The notes under the pieces were generated by a model. The model saw only the letters and a list, made by a program, of their open reading frames with translations, had not been told where the DNA came from and made no database searches. DNA of 27,500 nucleotides from Methanobacterium formicicum (lineage in GTDB: Archaea; Methanobacteriota; Methanobacteria; Methanobacteriales; Methanobacteriaceae), in the NCBI RefSeq assembly GCF_029848115.1, contig NZ_JARVXG010000052.1, positions 35,001 through 62,500 on the forward strand. Direction: 5' to 3'. Both the position numbers and the translations under genes were made by a program. Below are positions 1-22,914 of the stretch, piece by piece; position 1 is the stretch's first letter, and each line of letters begins with the position of its first letter.

Positions 1-29
1 CCTGATATAAACACACTTGAGTGGTTTGA

Positions 30-242
<213 letters not shown>

Positions 243-438
243 ATTGAAAACAGGGATTCATAATTAAATACATCTGTAGACCGGGGTTATAATGTTAACA
301 ATTTATTTGCCTCTATTTGCCAGTTCTTAGCTCAACCTACACCCTAAATTTTATAATTAACTTTTATTCCCAGCGAATCGAAATTTTCAGTGCAAAATAT
401 CCTTTATTTTATTTTAGAATAATCCCTATATGAAGAAT

Positions 439-480
<42 letters not shown>

Positions 481-517
481 TTGAGTGATAATAGAATAAT
501 AGCTTGGGTTCGGGGCT

Positions 518-2110
<1,593 letters not shown>

Positions 2111-2200
2111 GTTATTCTAGTTAATTAACATGAAAAAGAAACCATAATCCTCTACTACAAAGTAAGCTAATTACGGTAATAAAATTACTACTATAATAAC

Positions 2201-3064
<864 letters not shown>

Positions 3065-3099
3065 AAAAAATATATGGTTGGCTGAACATAAAAAATAGT
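3065..3099. promoter_or_regulatory. Compact divergent promoter region, both genes probably leaderless
   Basis: Only 35 bp separate the divergent starts at 3064 (minus) and 3100 (plus). For the plus gene, AAAAAATATATGG at 3065-3077 is centred about 28 bases before its ATG. For the minus gene, the reverse complement of about 3089-3099 reads TATTTTTTATG and is centred about 30 bases before its ATG. Neither gene has a Shine-Dalgarno sequence. Each TATA-like element therefore sits at the right distance for transcription to begin at or next to the start codon. The transcription starts are inferred. Confidence 0.45.
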
Positions 3100-3402
<303 letters not shown>

Positions 3403-3490
3403 TCACATGTTTTTACCAGCACCCATGATTATTCCTACTCCTTGAAAGAGGAAGCTTAAAAATTACTTAAACAGTTAGAGTGCTTTAATA

Positions 3491-3513
3491 AATAAAAAAA
3501 GATTAAAAAAAGG
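3491..3513 (-). terminator. Oligo-T terminator of the DegT-type aminotransferase gene
   Basis: On the minus strand this stretch has two runs of seven T separated by a few bases, 44-66 bases beyond the stop codon at 3557. Tandem T-runs without a strong hairpin are the usual intrinsic termination signal in methanogens. Confidence 0.5.
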
Positions 3514-3556
3514 AATTAAAAGGTATTTATTTTTGTTTGGAAGAAACTGTAAGTGT

Positions 3557-4667
<1,111 letters not shown>

Positions 4668-4700
4668 AATCTGGGATAACTAGATAAGTCCAATTCAAAT

Positions 4701-4714
4701 CATTTTATATCCCC
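4701..4714 (-). promoter_or_regulatory. Candidate TATA box for the aminotransferase gene
   Basis: The minus strand reads GGGGATATAAAATG here, about 55 bases before the ATG at 4651. Transcription would begin near 4680, leaving a leader of about 30 nt that contains the AGGTGA ribosome binding site. Confidence 0.4.
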
Positions 4715-4801
4715 AAATAATTCATATCCCTAAATAAACCAGGAAGGGGTTTACTTATCGGTTGTTGTAAAATGACACTTAAAAAATTTATATATTAAAC
4801 T

Positions 4802-4887
<86 letters not shown>

Positions 4888-4904
4888 TAAAATTCTTTTT
4901 TTAT

Positions 4905-5828
<924 letters not shown>

Positions 5829-6094
5829 TGTTTTCTCCAGCAAGATAATCTCTTTTAGTAGTTATACCATTATATTGAATAGGTTGATCACTATGAGATA
5901 CATGGTTATTAAATTAAAACTATAAAAAACTTGAGTTGAGTGGAAGTTTTTCCCAATATCCTCCTTAATAAAATATATGTCGGTTGACATGGTAATCATC
6001 ATCAGGGGGAAATTTGATAGTAAAGAAAGGTAACCACGATGAACTAATTACCATTTAAGAACTAGATTTCCATGATGTTTTTGAGGTTTGTGCA

Positions 6095-7261
<1,167 letters not shown>

Positions 7262-7441
7262 GGAATATTCTTATTTTAAATGGATAACTCCGAAAATAGA
7301 TGTTACCAGATAAATTAAGATAATTAGATAAAAAATATAAAAGAGAATAAATTCCTTTTATAAAAATATCCTTTTATTAAAAATTTCTATTTTATACCCT
7401 TTTGGATAAAAATATCTATTTTCCGAGTCCAACATCCATTT

Positions 7442-8134
<693 letters not shown>

Positions 8135-8379
8135 TGCTTCACCATATCTATCATTAACAGAAGGTCACTCGAGATAATATTAATCATTTCCAATTTATCT
8201 ATACGTTTAAGAATATAAGATTTATTAAATTTTCCAAATCCCCCTCTAATTAGTAATAATCAGTTAGGTAATCCAAAAATTACTTTTGTTCATAAAATCA
8301 GTTGATGTGGATACTTCAACCTGGAGTGAGAATAAACCAACCGAGATGGAGATAACCCTAATCGGGATTAAAGAATAAA

Positions 8380-8405
8380 CTTAACCTGAAGTCTTAACCT
8401 GAAGT
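8380..8405. repeat. Perfect 13-bp tandem direct repeat (two copies)
   Basis: The unit CTTAACCTGAAGT occurs at 8380-8392 and again, immediately adjacent and identical, at 8393-8405. A related but diverged copy lies about 65 bases upstream. It sits about 130 bases before the DUF4013 gene start. Confidence 0.8.
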
Positions 8406-8442
8406 GAAAAATAACCTTTAAAGGAGTAGAGGATAAGGATAT

Positions 8443-8480
8443 CTGTAATGAAGGATAAAAACTGTAATGAATTATAAAAA
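8443..8480. repeat. Imperfect 19-bp tandem direct repeat in the DUF4013 gene promoter region
   Basis: Copy one (8443-8461) reads CTGTAATGAAGGATAAAAA and copy two (8462-8480) reads CTGTAATGAATTATAAAAA, differing at two bases. The two changes give copy two a TATA-like ATTATAAAAA. That element is about 55 bases before the TTG start at 8533, a distance compatible with its being the promoter. Confidence 0.75.
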
Positions 8481-8532
8481 CAATTGAAAACCCTGCTTGA
8501 TCTTATAGAATCTAATTAGAGGAGGAAATTAA

Positions 8533-9237
8533 TTGGATATAGGATATTTAACTTCTGATGCAATAAAATATCCCTCACAGGATTGGAAAAAGGTTTTAAT
8601 CCTTGGAATTTTAATTTTAACCAGTTTTTTAATTGTCCCTGCTTTTTTAGTCATGGGATATGTTTTCCGGGCCATGAAATGGTCTATCGCCGGGGTGGAC
8701 CAGTTACCAGAATTTGATGAATGGGGAGAGATGTTCACCGATGGTCTTAAAATTCTGGTGGTGGAACTGGCCTACTTCATCATCCCCACCATTTTGGTAG
8801 TTATGGGCATGTGGGCTTCCCTGGGCGCATTAGTGGCTTCAGGAGTTTCCGGGAATGAACTATCATTCAATAGTGCTTTCAGTACCTTCGGTTTTATGGG
8901 AGGACTGATCATCACCGGATTGGTGTTTGCAGTCATTTTTGGAGTGTTTTTCACCATCGCCATAGCCAACATGGCTTACCATGATAGTAAAATCCAGGCA
9001 GCCTTCCGTTTCCATGAAATTCTAAACCGGATCAGGGCCATTGGCGGGGTGGACTACGTAATCTGGTACGTGATGATGATCTTCCTGGGAATAATCATCA
9101 GCACCTTAATAGGATTACTGGGCTTTGTACCAGTCCTGGGTTGGGCTTTAATCGTTTTATTGCTTTACCCCTATGTTTATTTATTATATGCCAGAGCTCT
9201 GGGACTGTTGTTCCTATCGGGCTTGGAAACCCAGTGA
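8533..9237 (+). CDS. DUF4013 multi-spanning membrane protein, copy 1
   Basis: A 234-residue integral membrane protein of the DUF4013 family, common in methanogens and of unknown function. There are about five long hydrophobic segments, starting at roughly residues 20-45, 75-100, 120-150, 175-205 and 205-230. The conserved loop FDEWGEMFTDGLK follows the first. The start is a TTG at 8533 with GGAGG seven bases upstream. The resulting N-terminus (MDIGYLTSDAIKYPSQDW) aligns with that of the paralogue at 9377, which confirms this start. Together with that gene it forms a tandem duplication separated by 139 bp. Confidence 0.88.
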   Translation: MDIGYLTSDAIKYPSQDWKKVLILGILILTSFLIVPAFLVMGYVFRAMKWSIAGVDQLPEFDEWGEMFTDGLKILVVELAYFIIPTILVVMGMWASLGALVASGVSGNELSFNSAFSTFGFMGGLIITGLVFAVIFGVFFTIAIANMAYHDSKIQAAFRFHEILNRIRAIGGVDYVIWYVMMIFLGIIISTLIGLLGFVPVLGWALIVLLLYPYVYLLYARALGLLFLSGLETQ

Positions 9238-9321
9238 TACATCTATACATTTTTAATAAATTTAGGACTATTCTGGCAAATTTTAAAGGATTTTATCCGC
9301 GATTTAAAAGAAACAATCAAA

Positions 9322-9331
9322 TTTTTATAAG
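9322..9331 (+). promoter_or_regulatory. Candidate TATA box for DUF4013 copy 2
   Basis: A TTTTTATAAG element lies about 50 bases before the ATG at 9377. Its presence suggests copy 2 has its own promoter despite lying directly behind copy 1. Confidence 0.35.
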
Positions 9332-9376
9332 AAAATAAACATAACAATAGATACCCAAAAAAATGGAGGTAAAAAC

Positions 9377-10069
<693 letters not shown>

Positions 10070-10077
10070 AAAACCCA

Positions 10078-10100
10078 TTTTCTTTTTTTTTCTTTTTTTT
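10078..10100 (+). terminator. Oligo-T terminator after the DUF4013 pair
   Basis: Starting nine bases past the stop codon, runs of four, nine and eight T are interrupted by single C residues. This is a strong archaeal intrinsic termination signal. Confidence 0.75.
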
Positions 10101-10201
10101 AAATACAGTTTAGAAACAAATACGATTTTAAAAATATAGTGAATATATGTGATTAATTAAGGGAATTACAATTCTAAATGAGTTTTCTCTAAATTTCACT
10201 A

Positions 10202-10254
10202 AATAAGTCAAACAAAGTTTTAATAAGCCAAATTAGAGAACTAATAAGCCAAAT
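10202..10254. repeat. Three AATAAGYCAAA direct repeats at 20-21 bp spacing
   Basis: AATAAGTCAAA begins at 10202, and AATAAGCCAAA begins at 10222 and 10243. The last two share a 13-bp core, TAATAAGCCAAAT. The spacing is close to two helical turns. Confidence 0.65.
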
Positions 10255-10326
10255 AAATAGATATTACTGATTTAATATTACTAATTTTCAATTTTTGAGG
10301 GTTATTCTTCCCAGATTGAACTGTAT

Positions 10327-10352
10327 CTCAATAAAAAGTACCTCAATAAAAA
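10327..10352. repeat. Two 11-bp direct repeats CTCAATAAAAA
   Basis: The unit CTCAATAAAAA occurs at 10327-10337 and 10342-10352, a 15-bp period. It lies near the terminator of the glutamate synthase-like operon. It may be replication slippage in AT-rich DNA. Confidence 0.6.
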
Positions 10353-10366
10353 ATTAGAACACTCTT

Positions 10367-10405
10367 AAAAAAAAAAGGAATAAAAAAATCCCCGGGATAC
10401 TATCC
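10367..10405 (-). terminator. Terminator of the glutamate synthase-like operon
   Basis: Reading the minus strand, a short GGATA-C-TATCC palindrome (10395-10405) is followed by a run of seven T (10382-10388) and a run of ten T (10367-10376). It begins about 50 bases past the stop codon at 10458. Confidence 0.65.
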
Positions 10406-10457
10406 TAAGGGATCCATCGGTTAAATTCCTCTAAGATTAATCCCTGACCCCTTAGGT

Positions 10458-12964
<2,507 letters not shown>

Positions 12965-13045
12965 ATAGTTTTCTGCTTTTATAGTATCCGATACACTCGT
13001 TCAAATTCCCCCATTATTCTCGATGAGGGTAATAAATCAATCTCT

Positions 13046-13053
13046 ATTATAAA
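13046..13053 (-). promoter_or_regulatory. Candidate TATA box for the glutamate synthase-like operon
   Basis: The minus strand reads TTTATAAT here, within AACTTTATAATAGAGA. Transcription would begin near 13024, only about ten bases before the out-of-frame ATG at 13014. Confidence 0.45.
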
Positions 13054-13086
13054 GTTTGCCTTCTGTGTAACTTTTAAAGTATACTG

Positions 13087-13095
13087 TTATATAAT
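13087..13095 (+). promoter_or_regulatory. Candidate TATA box for the winged-helix regulator
   Basis: TTATATAAT lies about 95 bases before the ATG at 13186, placing transcription start near 13117 with a leader of about 70 nt. It is back-to-back with the promoter of the divergent glutamate synthase-like operon, about 40 bp away. Confidence 0.45.
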
Positions 13096-13185
13096 AAAAT
13101 GAGACAATAGTGTAGTGGGAATCATTTGATTTTGAATCTAATTGAAAAAATAACATAGGTGAAAAATAAAAACAGGTGAGAGAGT

Positions 13186-13734
<549 letters not shown>

Positions 13735-14147
13735 TTCACCCTAGGAAGGATATATTTTCCATTATGAATGATGATTCATCTTAGAAATCTAATTAAGAAG
13801 GAATGATCCAAATCAATAAGAAGATAAGGATTTGCCCCGGTACAATCCCCCCAATCTTTTTCAAAAATAAATGGATATTTACCATCAAATGGGAAGCTTT
13901 CCCCTATAATTCCTTAAATCAGAGATTACATGCAACGTACTATAAAAAAGGGATTCTGCATGCTGGTCCAATGACCTAAAATTATCCCCCATCCACAGTT
14001 GAACAATGATTTAAATAAATCCTGAAAAGAATAAAAAAAGGTAAATAATAATAGCAAATAAATGATATATTTTAGTTTATAGTTAAGTTCGTGAGTTGAT
14101 GATTCAGGAGTTAGTTATGTTCTTGACCCCCAAAGATAATAAAAGAT
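13735..14147. other. 413-bp spacer between convergent genes
   Basis: No convincing gene is visible. A small inverted repeat ATGAATGATGATTCAT (13764-13779; 6-bp arms, 4-base loop) follows the regulator gene. The base composition is less AT-skewed than most other spacers here between about 13830 and 13990, but no open frame there has a start signal, and there is no tRNA cloverleaf. Confidence 0.5.
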
Positions 14148-14369
<222 letters not shown>

Positions 14370-14385
14370 ATGATCACCTAATAAT

Positions 14386-14403
14386 AACTTGTACAAACTT
14401 GTA
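14386..14403. promoter_or_regulatory. Candidate operator: direct repeat with internal palindrome
   Basis: AACTTGTA occurs at 14386-14393 and again, within AAACTTGTA, at 14395-14403, a repeat with a period of about 10 bp. The junction forms the palindrome TTGTACAA (14389-14396). The element lies 17-34 bases before the small minus-strand gene, between a TATA-like ATTTAAATAC (about 14402-14411) and the start. It also lies about 95 bases before the Lrp-type gene. Confidence 0.4.
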
Positions 14404-14497
14404 TTTAAATTATTTGCACTAATATTTGAAAAATGTATAATTAAACATAGAATAAATTTAAAAAATATAAACAATGTTTATCTAAGCGGTGAATGTG

Positions 14498-14980
<483 letters not shown>

Positions 14981-15142
14981 AAACTGAGTTTAACCTGCAA
15001 AATGGACAATTTACACATATAAGATCATATTAGGGAATAGTGGTGATTAGACGTATTAAATTAGTTATACATGATAAAAAGTGAAGGAATACCTTGTGAA
15101 GTTTTAGGTGAATAAAATCCCACACTTAAGGAGGTCTTTGCT

Positions 15143-16192
<1,050 letters not shown>

Positions 16193-16242
16193 GTCACCAA
16201 CTTAAAGTATACAAAATAAATTTTACACTAGAGGAGATTACA

Positions 16243-16920
<678 letters not shown>

Positions 16921-17339
16921 TTCACACCCATCTTTAACCTGTAAATAATTCCCAATCAATTAAATACACCATATTATGCTTTTTACAATTTAAATGAGGG
17001 CCGTGCATTAAATTCACCAAACAGGCATTAGGAAAAGTAGGGGAAAATATGTAAAAACTACCCTGAAAATAGGGAATATCAGGAAAAAAACACAACTCTT
17101 TTTATATCACTTCCCTAATTTATACACATACTAACCATCAGTTTGTTAAGATGAGAATTAATTCATACATTTAGTATAATTCCAACAATTAAACACCAAC
17201 ATTCTTAAGTAAAAAGGGAATGATAACAGGAAAACATGTTTTAATACAAAAACAAGCATAACTCATTGGAAAAATAAAAATCGATTGTTTTTTTAAGTTT
17301 TTTCGTATTATTAACAATTAGAACTCAGGGGTGAAAAAA
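16921..17339. other. Long AT-rich leader region upstream of mptA
   Basis: About 420 bases without a gene. It contains a TATA-like element at 17098-17108 (CTTTTTATATC), a second TATA-like ATTTATACA about 10 bases later, and tandem T-runs at 17288-17303 just before mptA. A small CCCT-GAAAAT-AGGG inverted repeat lies at 17061-17074. No open frame longer than 13 codons has a ribosome binding site. Confidence 0.5.
17288..17303 (+). terminator. Tandem T-tract 36 bases before the mptA start
   Basis: Runs of seven and six T are separated by AAG. The nearest upstream same-strand gene ended almost 370 bases earlier, so this signal more likely ends a transcript begun within the leader, near 17130. It could be an attenuator of mptA or the end of a small RNA. 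Confidence 0.4.
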
Positions 17340-18286
<947 letters not shown>

Positions 18287-18290
<4 letters not shown>

Positions 18291-18724
18291 GAACACGCGA
18301 AATTGCCGGGCAGATCATGGGACAACTAGAGGCATTTGAAGGTTCTAAAGCAGCCATGGACACCACAGAATTACTTATAGTCCGGGGAAGATCCCGCCAG
18401 AGAATCCCACCGGAAGAACTGGAATCCACCATATCCCAGATACTTCAGGGATTAGGTGCCCAGAAGCTGGACATGTACTCCGATGAAACTGCCGACATCA
18501 TCACTATAATGGATGAACAGATCCGTTCCCAGGTATCCATTCAGGAAGAAACAGATATATACGGAATCTATCGTCTAAAAGAATCCTTCGAAAACATGAA
18601 CTGTCATGCCGATTACGGTATAGGTGTGGTGGATGATATTGCCATTTTTATTATTCTGTGGAAAGATAAAAGTGGTATAGGCCCCCTCTTTGTGGAACTG
18701 GTGGTTTCGGCACTGGAAGGATAA
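18287..18724 (+). CDS. DUF2120 conserved methanogen protein
   Basis: A 145-residue soluble protein of the DUF2120 family, known only from methanogens as far as I recall, with no assigned function. It begins with a helical segment (TREIAGQIMGQLEAFEGSKAAMDTTE), then mixed strands and helices, and ends with a hydrophobic stretch (DDIAIFIILWKDKSGIGPLFVELVVSALEG) that reads more like a core strand-helix than a membrane anchor. The ATG overlaps the mptA stop as ATGA and has GGTGGAG upstream, indicating translational coupling with mptA. That coupling suggests a role connected with methanopterin synthesis or C1 metabolism, but this is inference from position. Confidence 0.8.
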
Positions 18725-18814
18725 CTTAAACCCCCTGAATTCTTGGTTTCCTCCCGATGTCTAAAAAAAATCGATTGACTTACGATAAAAAGAAAATTGA
18801 TAATTGACGATAGA

Positions 18815-19879
<1,065 letters not shown>

Positions 19880-19945
19880 TGACAAAAGTTGACCACAGTT
19901 ATCCACGACTTGTAAGTGTAATATGCTGAAAAATCCTTTTAAAAT

Positions 19946-21373
19946 TTAATTTGCATTGAATAACACCCTGAAAAGGGTCTTGTTTTCCTTGTCTATTTCT
20001 AGATTACCTTTTAACTGCATGGTCAGGGTCTGGACTATTTGGAGCCCCAGGGAGTTGGTGTGATTAAGATCAAAGTCGCCAGAAAGTCCCACTCCATCAT
20101 CAACCACCTCCAGTTTACACTCCCCCCCGACCATAAGCAGGTTTATTTCAATATTTCCCTTCCTACTCCCAGGGAATGCATGTTTGAAGCAGTTAGATAC
20201 CAGTTCATTAACAATAAGCCCCAATGAAATGGCGGTATCTATCTCCAGGAAAACATCTTCACAGTTTAGACAAACATTCACATCATCTTTTTTCTCCCGG
20301 TGGAAAGACGAAAGCATCTCGGTCAAACTTTTCAGGTATTCTCCAAAGTCTATATGGGCCATGTCCTTGGATTGATACAGTTTTTCGTGAATAAGAGCCA
20401 TGGAACGAATACGATTCTTGCTTTCCTGGAACATCTTCAGTGTTTCCGGTTCCTGAGTATATTCTGACTGCAGACTCATTAGACTGGAAATGATCTGCAG
20501 ATTGTTTTTAACCCGATGGTGAATTTCCCTTAAAAGGACTTCTTTTTCCTCTAAAGACGTTTTGATCTGTTTTTCAGCCAATACCATGCCACTGATATCC
20601 GCAAATGTGGCCATAACCCCCTGAATATTGTTATCAACATTTAAAAGAGGAGCGGTGGCCATCATGGTATAAATCAAGGTACCATCATTTTTAGCACATT
20701 CCAACTCCATATCCGACTTAAATTCACCAGAAATAACATTTTCAATAATTTCTTCATAATCAGGTTGCCGATTATCGTCTAAAAATGGTAAAGGTTTTCC
20801 CATTACTTCTGTTTTCTTCCAGCCAAAAATATTCTCTGCTGCCGGGTTCCAGAGGGATTTTACTCTCCCATCAGGGTACAGGTCAATGATGGCAAAGGGA
20901 GAAGCATTGATTATTGTCTCTAAATAGATATTCAAATCATGTAAGCGTCTTTCACTTTCAATTAAGGCCTTTTCAGCCTCTTTTTTATTGCGATGTTCTT
21001 CTGCTTCTCTAAGAGCTCTTTTGACAGCGTGACTTAATTTAGAAAGGTTGTGTTTAAGAACATAATCAGTAGCTCCCTCTTTGAGCATTTCTACTGCAAA
21101 TTCTTCCCCCATCTGGCCACTGACAAAAATGAATGGTATTTCTGGAACCAGTTCCCGGGCAATGTACATGGCTGATATTCCATCAAAGTGAGGTAGGGAG
21201 TGGTCGGCCAGGATAATGTCTGGTTTGAATTCTTCTATCTCTTTTCTGTATTCCACTTCCTCTTCTACACAGCGGGAAATGAAGTCAATGTTATCTCTTT
21301 TAAGTTCAGCCTCCATTAACTCCAGATCCAGTGGAACATCTTCCAAAATCAAAATACGGATATTACTCCCCAT
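19946..21373 (-). CDS. Hybrid histidine kinase: receiver-PAS-HisKA_2-HATPase
   Basis: A soluble 475-residue signalling kinase. Residues 5-120 form a receiver domain with the acidic residues Glu11/Asp12 and phospho-Asp57 in LADHSLP. A PAS domain spans about 145-262 ([15 protein letters not shown] to TFADISG). The HisKA_2 dimerisation/phosphoacceptor segment [19 protein letters not shown] carries His285-His286. The HATPase domain has the N-box [11 protein letters not shown] and the G-box DDGVGL. All catalytic features are present. The ATG at 21373 has AGAGGGGA just upstream. It is the last of four signalling genes on this strand, 32 bases after the single-domain response regulator, so the two are probably co-transcribed. 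No membrane segment is visible; the input is unknown and presumably sensed by PAS or received by phosphotransfer. Confidence 0.93.
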   Translation of the reverse strand: MGSNIRILILEDVPLDLELMEAELKRDNIDFISRCVEEEVEYRKEIEEFKPDIILADHSLPHFDGISAMYIARELVPEIPFIFVSGQMGEEFAVEMLKEGATDYVLKHNLSKLSHAVKRALREAEEHRNKKEAEKALIESERRLHDLNIYLETIINASPFAIIDLYPDGRVKSLWNPAAENIFGWKKTEVMGKPLPFLDDNRQPDYEEIIENVISGEFKSDMELECAKNDGTLIYTMMATAPLLNVDNNIQGVMATFADISGMVLAEKQIKTSLEEKEVLLREIHHRVKNNLQIISSLMSLQSEYTQEPETLKMFQESKNRIRSMALIHEKLYQSKDMAHIDFGEYLKSLTEMLSSFHREKKDDVNVCLNCEDVFLEIDTAISLGLIVNELVSNCFKHAFPGSRKGNIEINLLMVGGECKLEVVDDGVGLSGDFDLNHTNSLGLQIVQTLTMQLKGNLEIDKENKTLFRVLFNAN

Positions 21374-21405
21374 GTTATCCCCTCTAATACCTCCCCCCCA
21401 TAGAT

Positions 21406-21843
21406 TTAGGGAGGTTTATTTATTAGCATCCAGTACAATCCCAGGGTGGAAACTGCCTCAATGAAATCATCGAATTCCACGGGTTTACTCACGTAACTGT
21501 TCACACCCAGTTTATAACTTTCCACCACATCTTGATCTTCTTGTGAGGAAGTTAAAACCACTACTGGAATTCTACGAGTTCTCTCATCTGCTTTAATATG
21601 TTTTAAAACTTCCAGACCGTCTACTTTAGGCATGCGAAGGTCTAAGAGTATCAGTCGAGGCAGATCCTCGGGATCTCTATCTGCAAACTGACCTTGAGCA
21701 TAAATAAAATCAATGGCCTCTTCTCCATCTTTAACCCAAACCAACTTGTTTGCCAGATTTTTCCGTTTTAACGCCCTCATGGTTAATTCTGCATCGGTGG
21801 GATTATCCTCCACCAGAAGAATTTCCAACTCATCCATATCCAT
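21406..21843 (-). CDS. Single-domain response regulator (Rcp1-like CheY protein)
   Basis: A 145-residue stand-alone receiver with no output domain. The conserved acidic pair is Glu12-Asp13 in [12 protein letters not shown], the phospho-acceptor is Asp68 in [13 protein letters not shown], the switch Thr is in VVVLTSS and the conserved Lys120 is in YVSKP. The wording around these motifs ([37 protein letters not shown]) is typical of the Rcp1-type regulators partnered with PAS-rich and phytochrome kinases. The ATG at 21843 has GGAGGC seven bases upstream; an ATG two codons later is possible. Lying 32 bases ahead of the complete hybrid kinase, it is the likely phosphate acceptor or shuttle for it. 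That pairing is inferred from adjacency. Confidence 0.93.
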   Translation of the reverse strand: MDMDELEILLVEDNPTDAELTMRALKRKNLANKLVWVKDGEEAIDFIYAQGQFADRDPEDLPRLILLDLRMPKVDGLEVLKHIKADERTRRIPVVVLTSSQEDQDVVESYKLGVNSYVSKPVEFDDFIEAVSTLGLYWMLINKPP

Positions 21844-22006
21844 AGTAAAAAGCCTCCATATGATGGGCTACTCCCCCGGCCAGGAGGGTTCATCCCACCT
21901 TTGACATGAATGAATATTGGGATTTTTTTAGATAAAGTATTTTGCAAAGGTAGTAAAATGAAAAATCATTATACTCCCCTCACTGAAAAATATGATCCAG
22001 GAACCG

Positions 22007-22026
22007 GGTGATCGGGCTTTATCACC
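22007..22026 (-). terminator. Possible hairpin terminator after the receiver-PAS gene
   Basis: GGTGAT (22007-22012) and ATCACC (22021-22026) form an inverted repeat with an 8-base loop, extendable by one pair with a bulged G. On the minus strand it lies about 70-90 bases past the stop codon at 22098 and a T-rich stretch follows at some distance. Weak evidence; it could also be regulatory for the downstream gene at 21843. Confidence 0.25.
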
Positions 22027-22097
22027 GTTCATTCCATTGAGTAGGCTTATATTTTTGACTATATTATTTTAAAATCATTTATTTTAATTTTAAATTA

Positions 22098-22865
22098 TTA
22101 ATCCCCAATTTCATCCAGCTTATCATCAGAAATATCTCTTGAAATTCCTAAAACAGCATATATTTCCCCTTTTTTATTTTTTAAAGGTTTGAGAAGAGTA
22201 TCCAACCATACCTCACCTTCTGGGAATTGGAAAATATTTTTAACACGAACCGACTGGCCAGTGCCGAATACCTTTTTTAATTCCTTAATATGAGGTTGGA
22301 AAAACTGCTGGGAGAATACATCTTGAACTGATTTTCCAAGGACCTCTGCTTTTTCTAGTTTCAGATATTCCATGGAGGATTCATTGACATAATCCACCGT
22401 TAAATCTTTGTTTATAACGAAAATCAAGTCAGGGGCACTTTCAGCCAGAATACGGTAGTGTTCCTCACTTTCCCTGAGATTTGACTGGCACTTATGGCAG
22501 TAAAAAGCAATTTCAATGGCAAACTTCAGTTCAGTTTCATCAAAGGGTTTGATGAGATAGGCCTGCGGTTGAGTGATCTTGGCATCCTGAAAAGTTTCCA
22601 TGTTGGAATAGGCCGTCAGATAAATAATAGGAATTTCCTGGTTCTTTTTGATGATCTTGGCTGCCTCCACCCCATTCATATAGCCTTTGAGTAATATATC
22701 CATTAAAATAAGGTCCGGTTCTAATTCTAATGCCTTCTCAACTGCATCTTCTCCTGAGGAAACTATGCCTACCACATCGTAACCCCATTGAACCAGTTTT
22801 TTTTCAAGCTCCATTCCAGTGAGTGCTTCGTCTTCCACCACTAAAATTTTGGACTGTTTAAGCAT
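22098..22865 (-). CDS. Receiver-PAS protein without kinase or DNA-binding output
   Basis: A 255-residue protein. Residues 5-120 form a receiver domain with Asp56 in LILMDILLKGYMNG, the switch segment YLTAY and the conserved lysine in LIKPF. A PAS domain follows at about 133-250 (RILAESAPDLIFVINKDLTVDYVN to AVLGISRDIS). The protein ends right after the PAS domain, so no output module is visible, and the 250-bp spacer behind it shows no kinase remnant. The receiver closely resembles that of the 1093-residue protein upstream (shared ILVVEDxxLTxMEL, WGYDV, DLILMD and AYxIKPFxExEL), suggesting duplication. I use the ATG at 22865, which has GGTGGGAG upstream; a GTG four codons earlier lies within that signal. 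It follows the large gene by 49 bases, probably in one operon. Confidence 0.92.
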   Translation of the reverse strand: MLKQSKILVVEDEALTGMELEKKLVQWGYDVVGIVSSGEDAVEKALELEPDLILMDILLKGYMNGVEAAKIIKKNQEIPIIYLTAYSNMETFQDAKITQPQAYLIKPFDETELKFAIEIAFYCHKCQSNLRESEEHYRILAESAPDLIFVINKDLTVDYVNESSMEYLKLEKAEVLGKSVQDVFSQQFFQPHIKELKKVFGTGQSVRVKNIFQFPEGEVWLDTLLKPLKNKKGEIYAVLGISRDISDDKLDEIGD

Positions 22866-22914
22866 GTTATCTCCCACCTTGGATCATCGGTTTATCACTC
22901 CAGTATCATTGCCA

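Larger units (their letters stand above)
8135..8532. other. 398-bp AT-rich spacer between divergent genes, with local repeats
   Basis: No coding region is visible. The spacer must hold promoters for the hypothetical gene (minus) and the first DUF4013 gene (plus). It contains two separate short tandem duplications at 8380-8405 and 8443-8480. A degenerate third copy of the first repeat unit lies at 8314-8329 (CTTCAACCTGGAGTGA). Confidence 0.6.
10101..10366. other. AT-rich spacer between two convergent terminators
   Basis: No coding region, tRNA or promoter with an obvious target is visible between the plus-strand terminator at 10078-10100 and the minus-strand terminator at 10367-10405. The stretch holds two sets of short direct repeats, listed separately. 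Confidence 0.5.

Noticed and set aside
7360..7416. Direct repeat ATAAAAATATC at 7360-7370 and 7406-7416 between convergent genes
   Set aside because: It is short, very AT-rich and in a terminator-type region, so chance or slippage explains it.
13764..13779. ATGATGA within a small hairpin as box C of a C/D small RNA
   Set aside because: No matching D, D' or C' boxes occur at suitable distances, so a C/D RNA is not supported.
17220..17261. A 13-codon open frame in the mptA leader as a leader peptide
   Set aside because: It has no ribosome binding site and no run of regulatory codons. Short frames of this size are expected by chance.
22098..22865. The receiver-PAS gene as a truncated kinase pseudogene
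   Set aside because: It ends cleanly after the PAS domain, has a good ribosome binding site, and the 250-bp spacer behind it shows no HisKA or HATPase remnant. Receiver-PAS proteins are known in related archaea.
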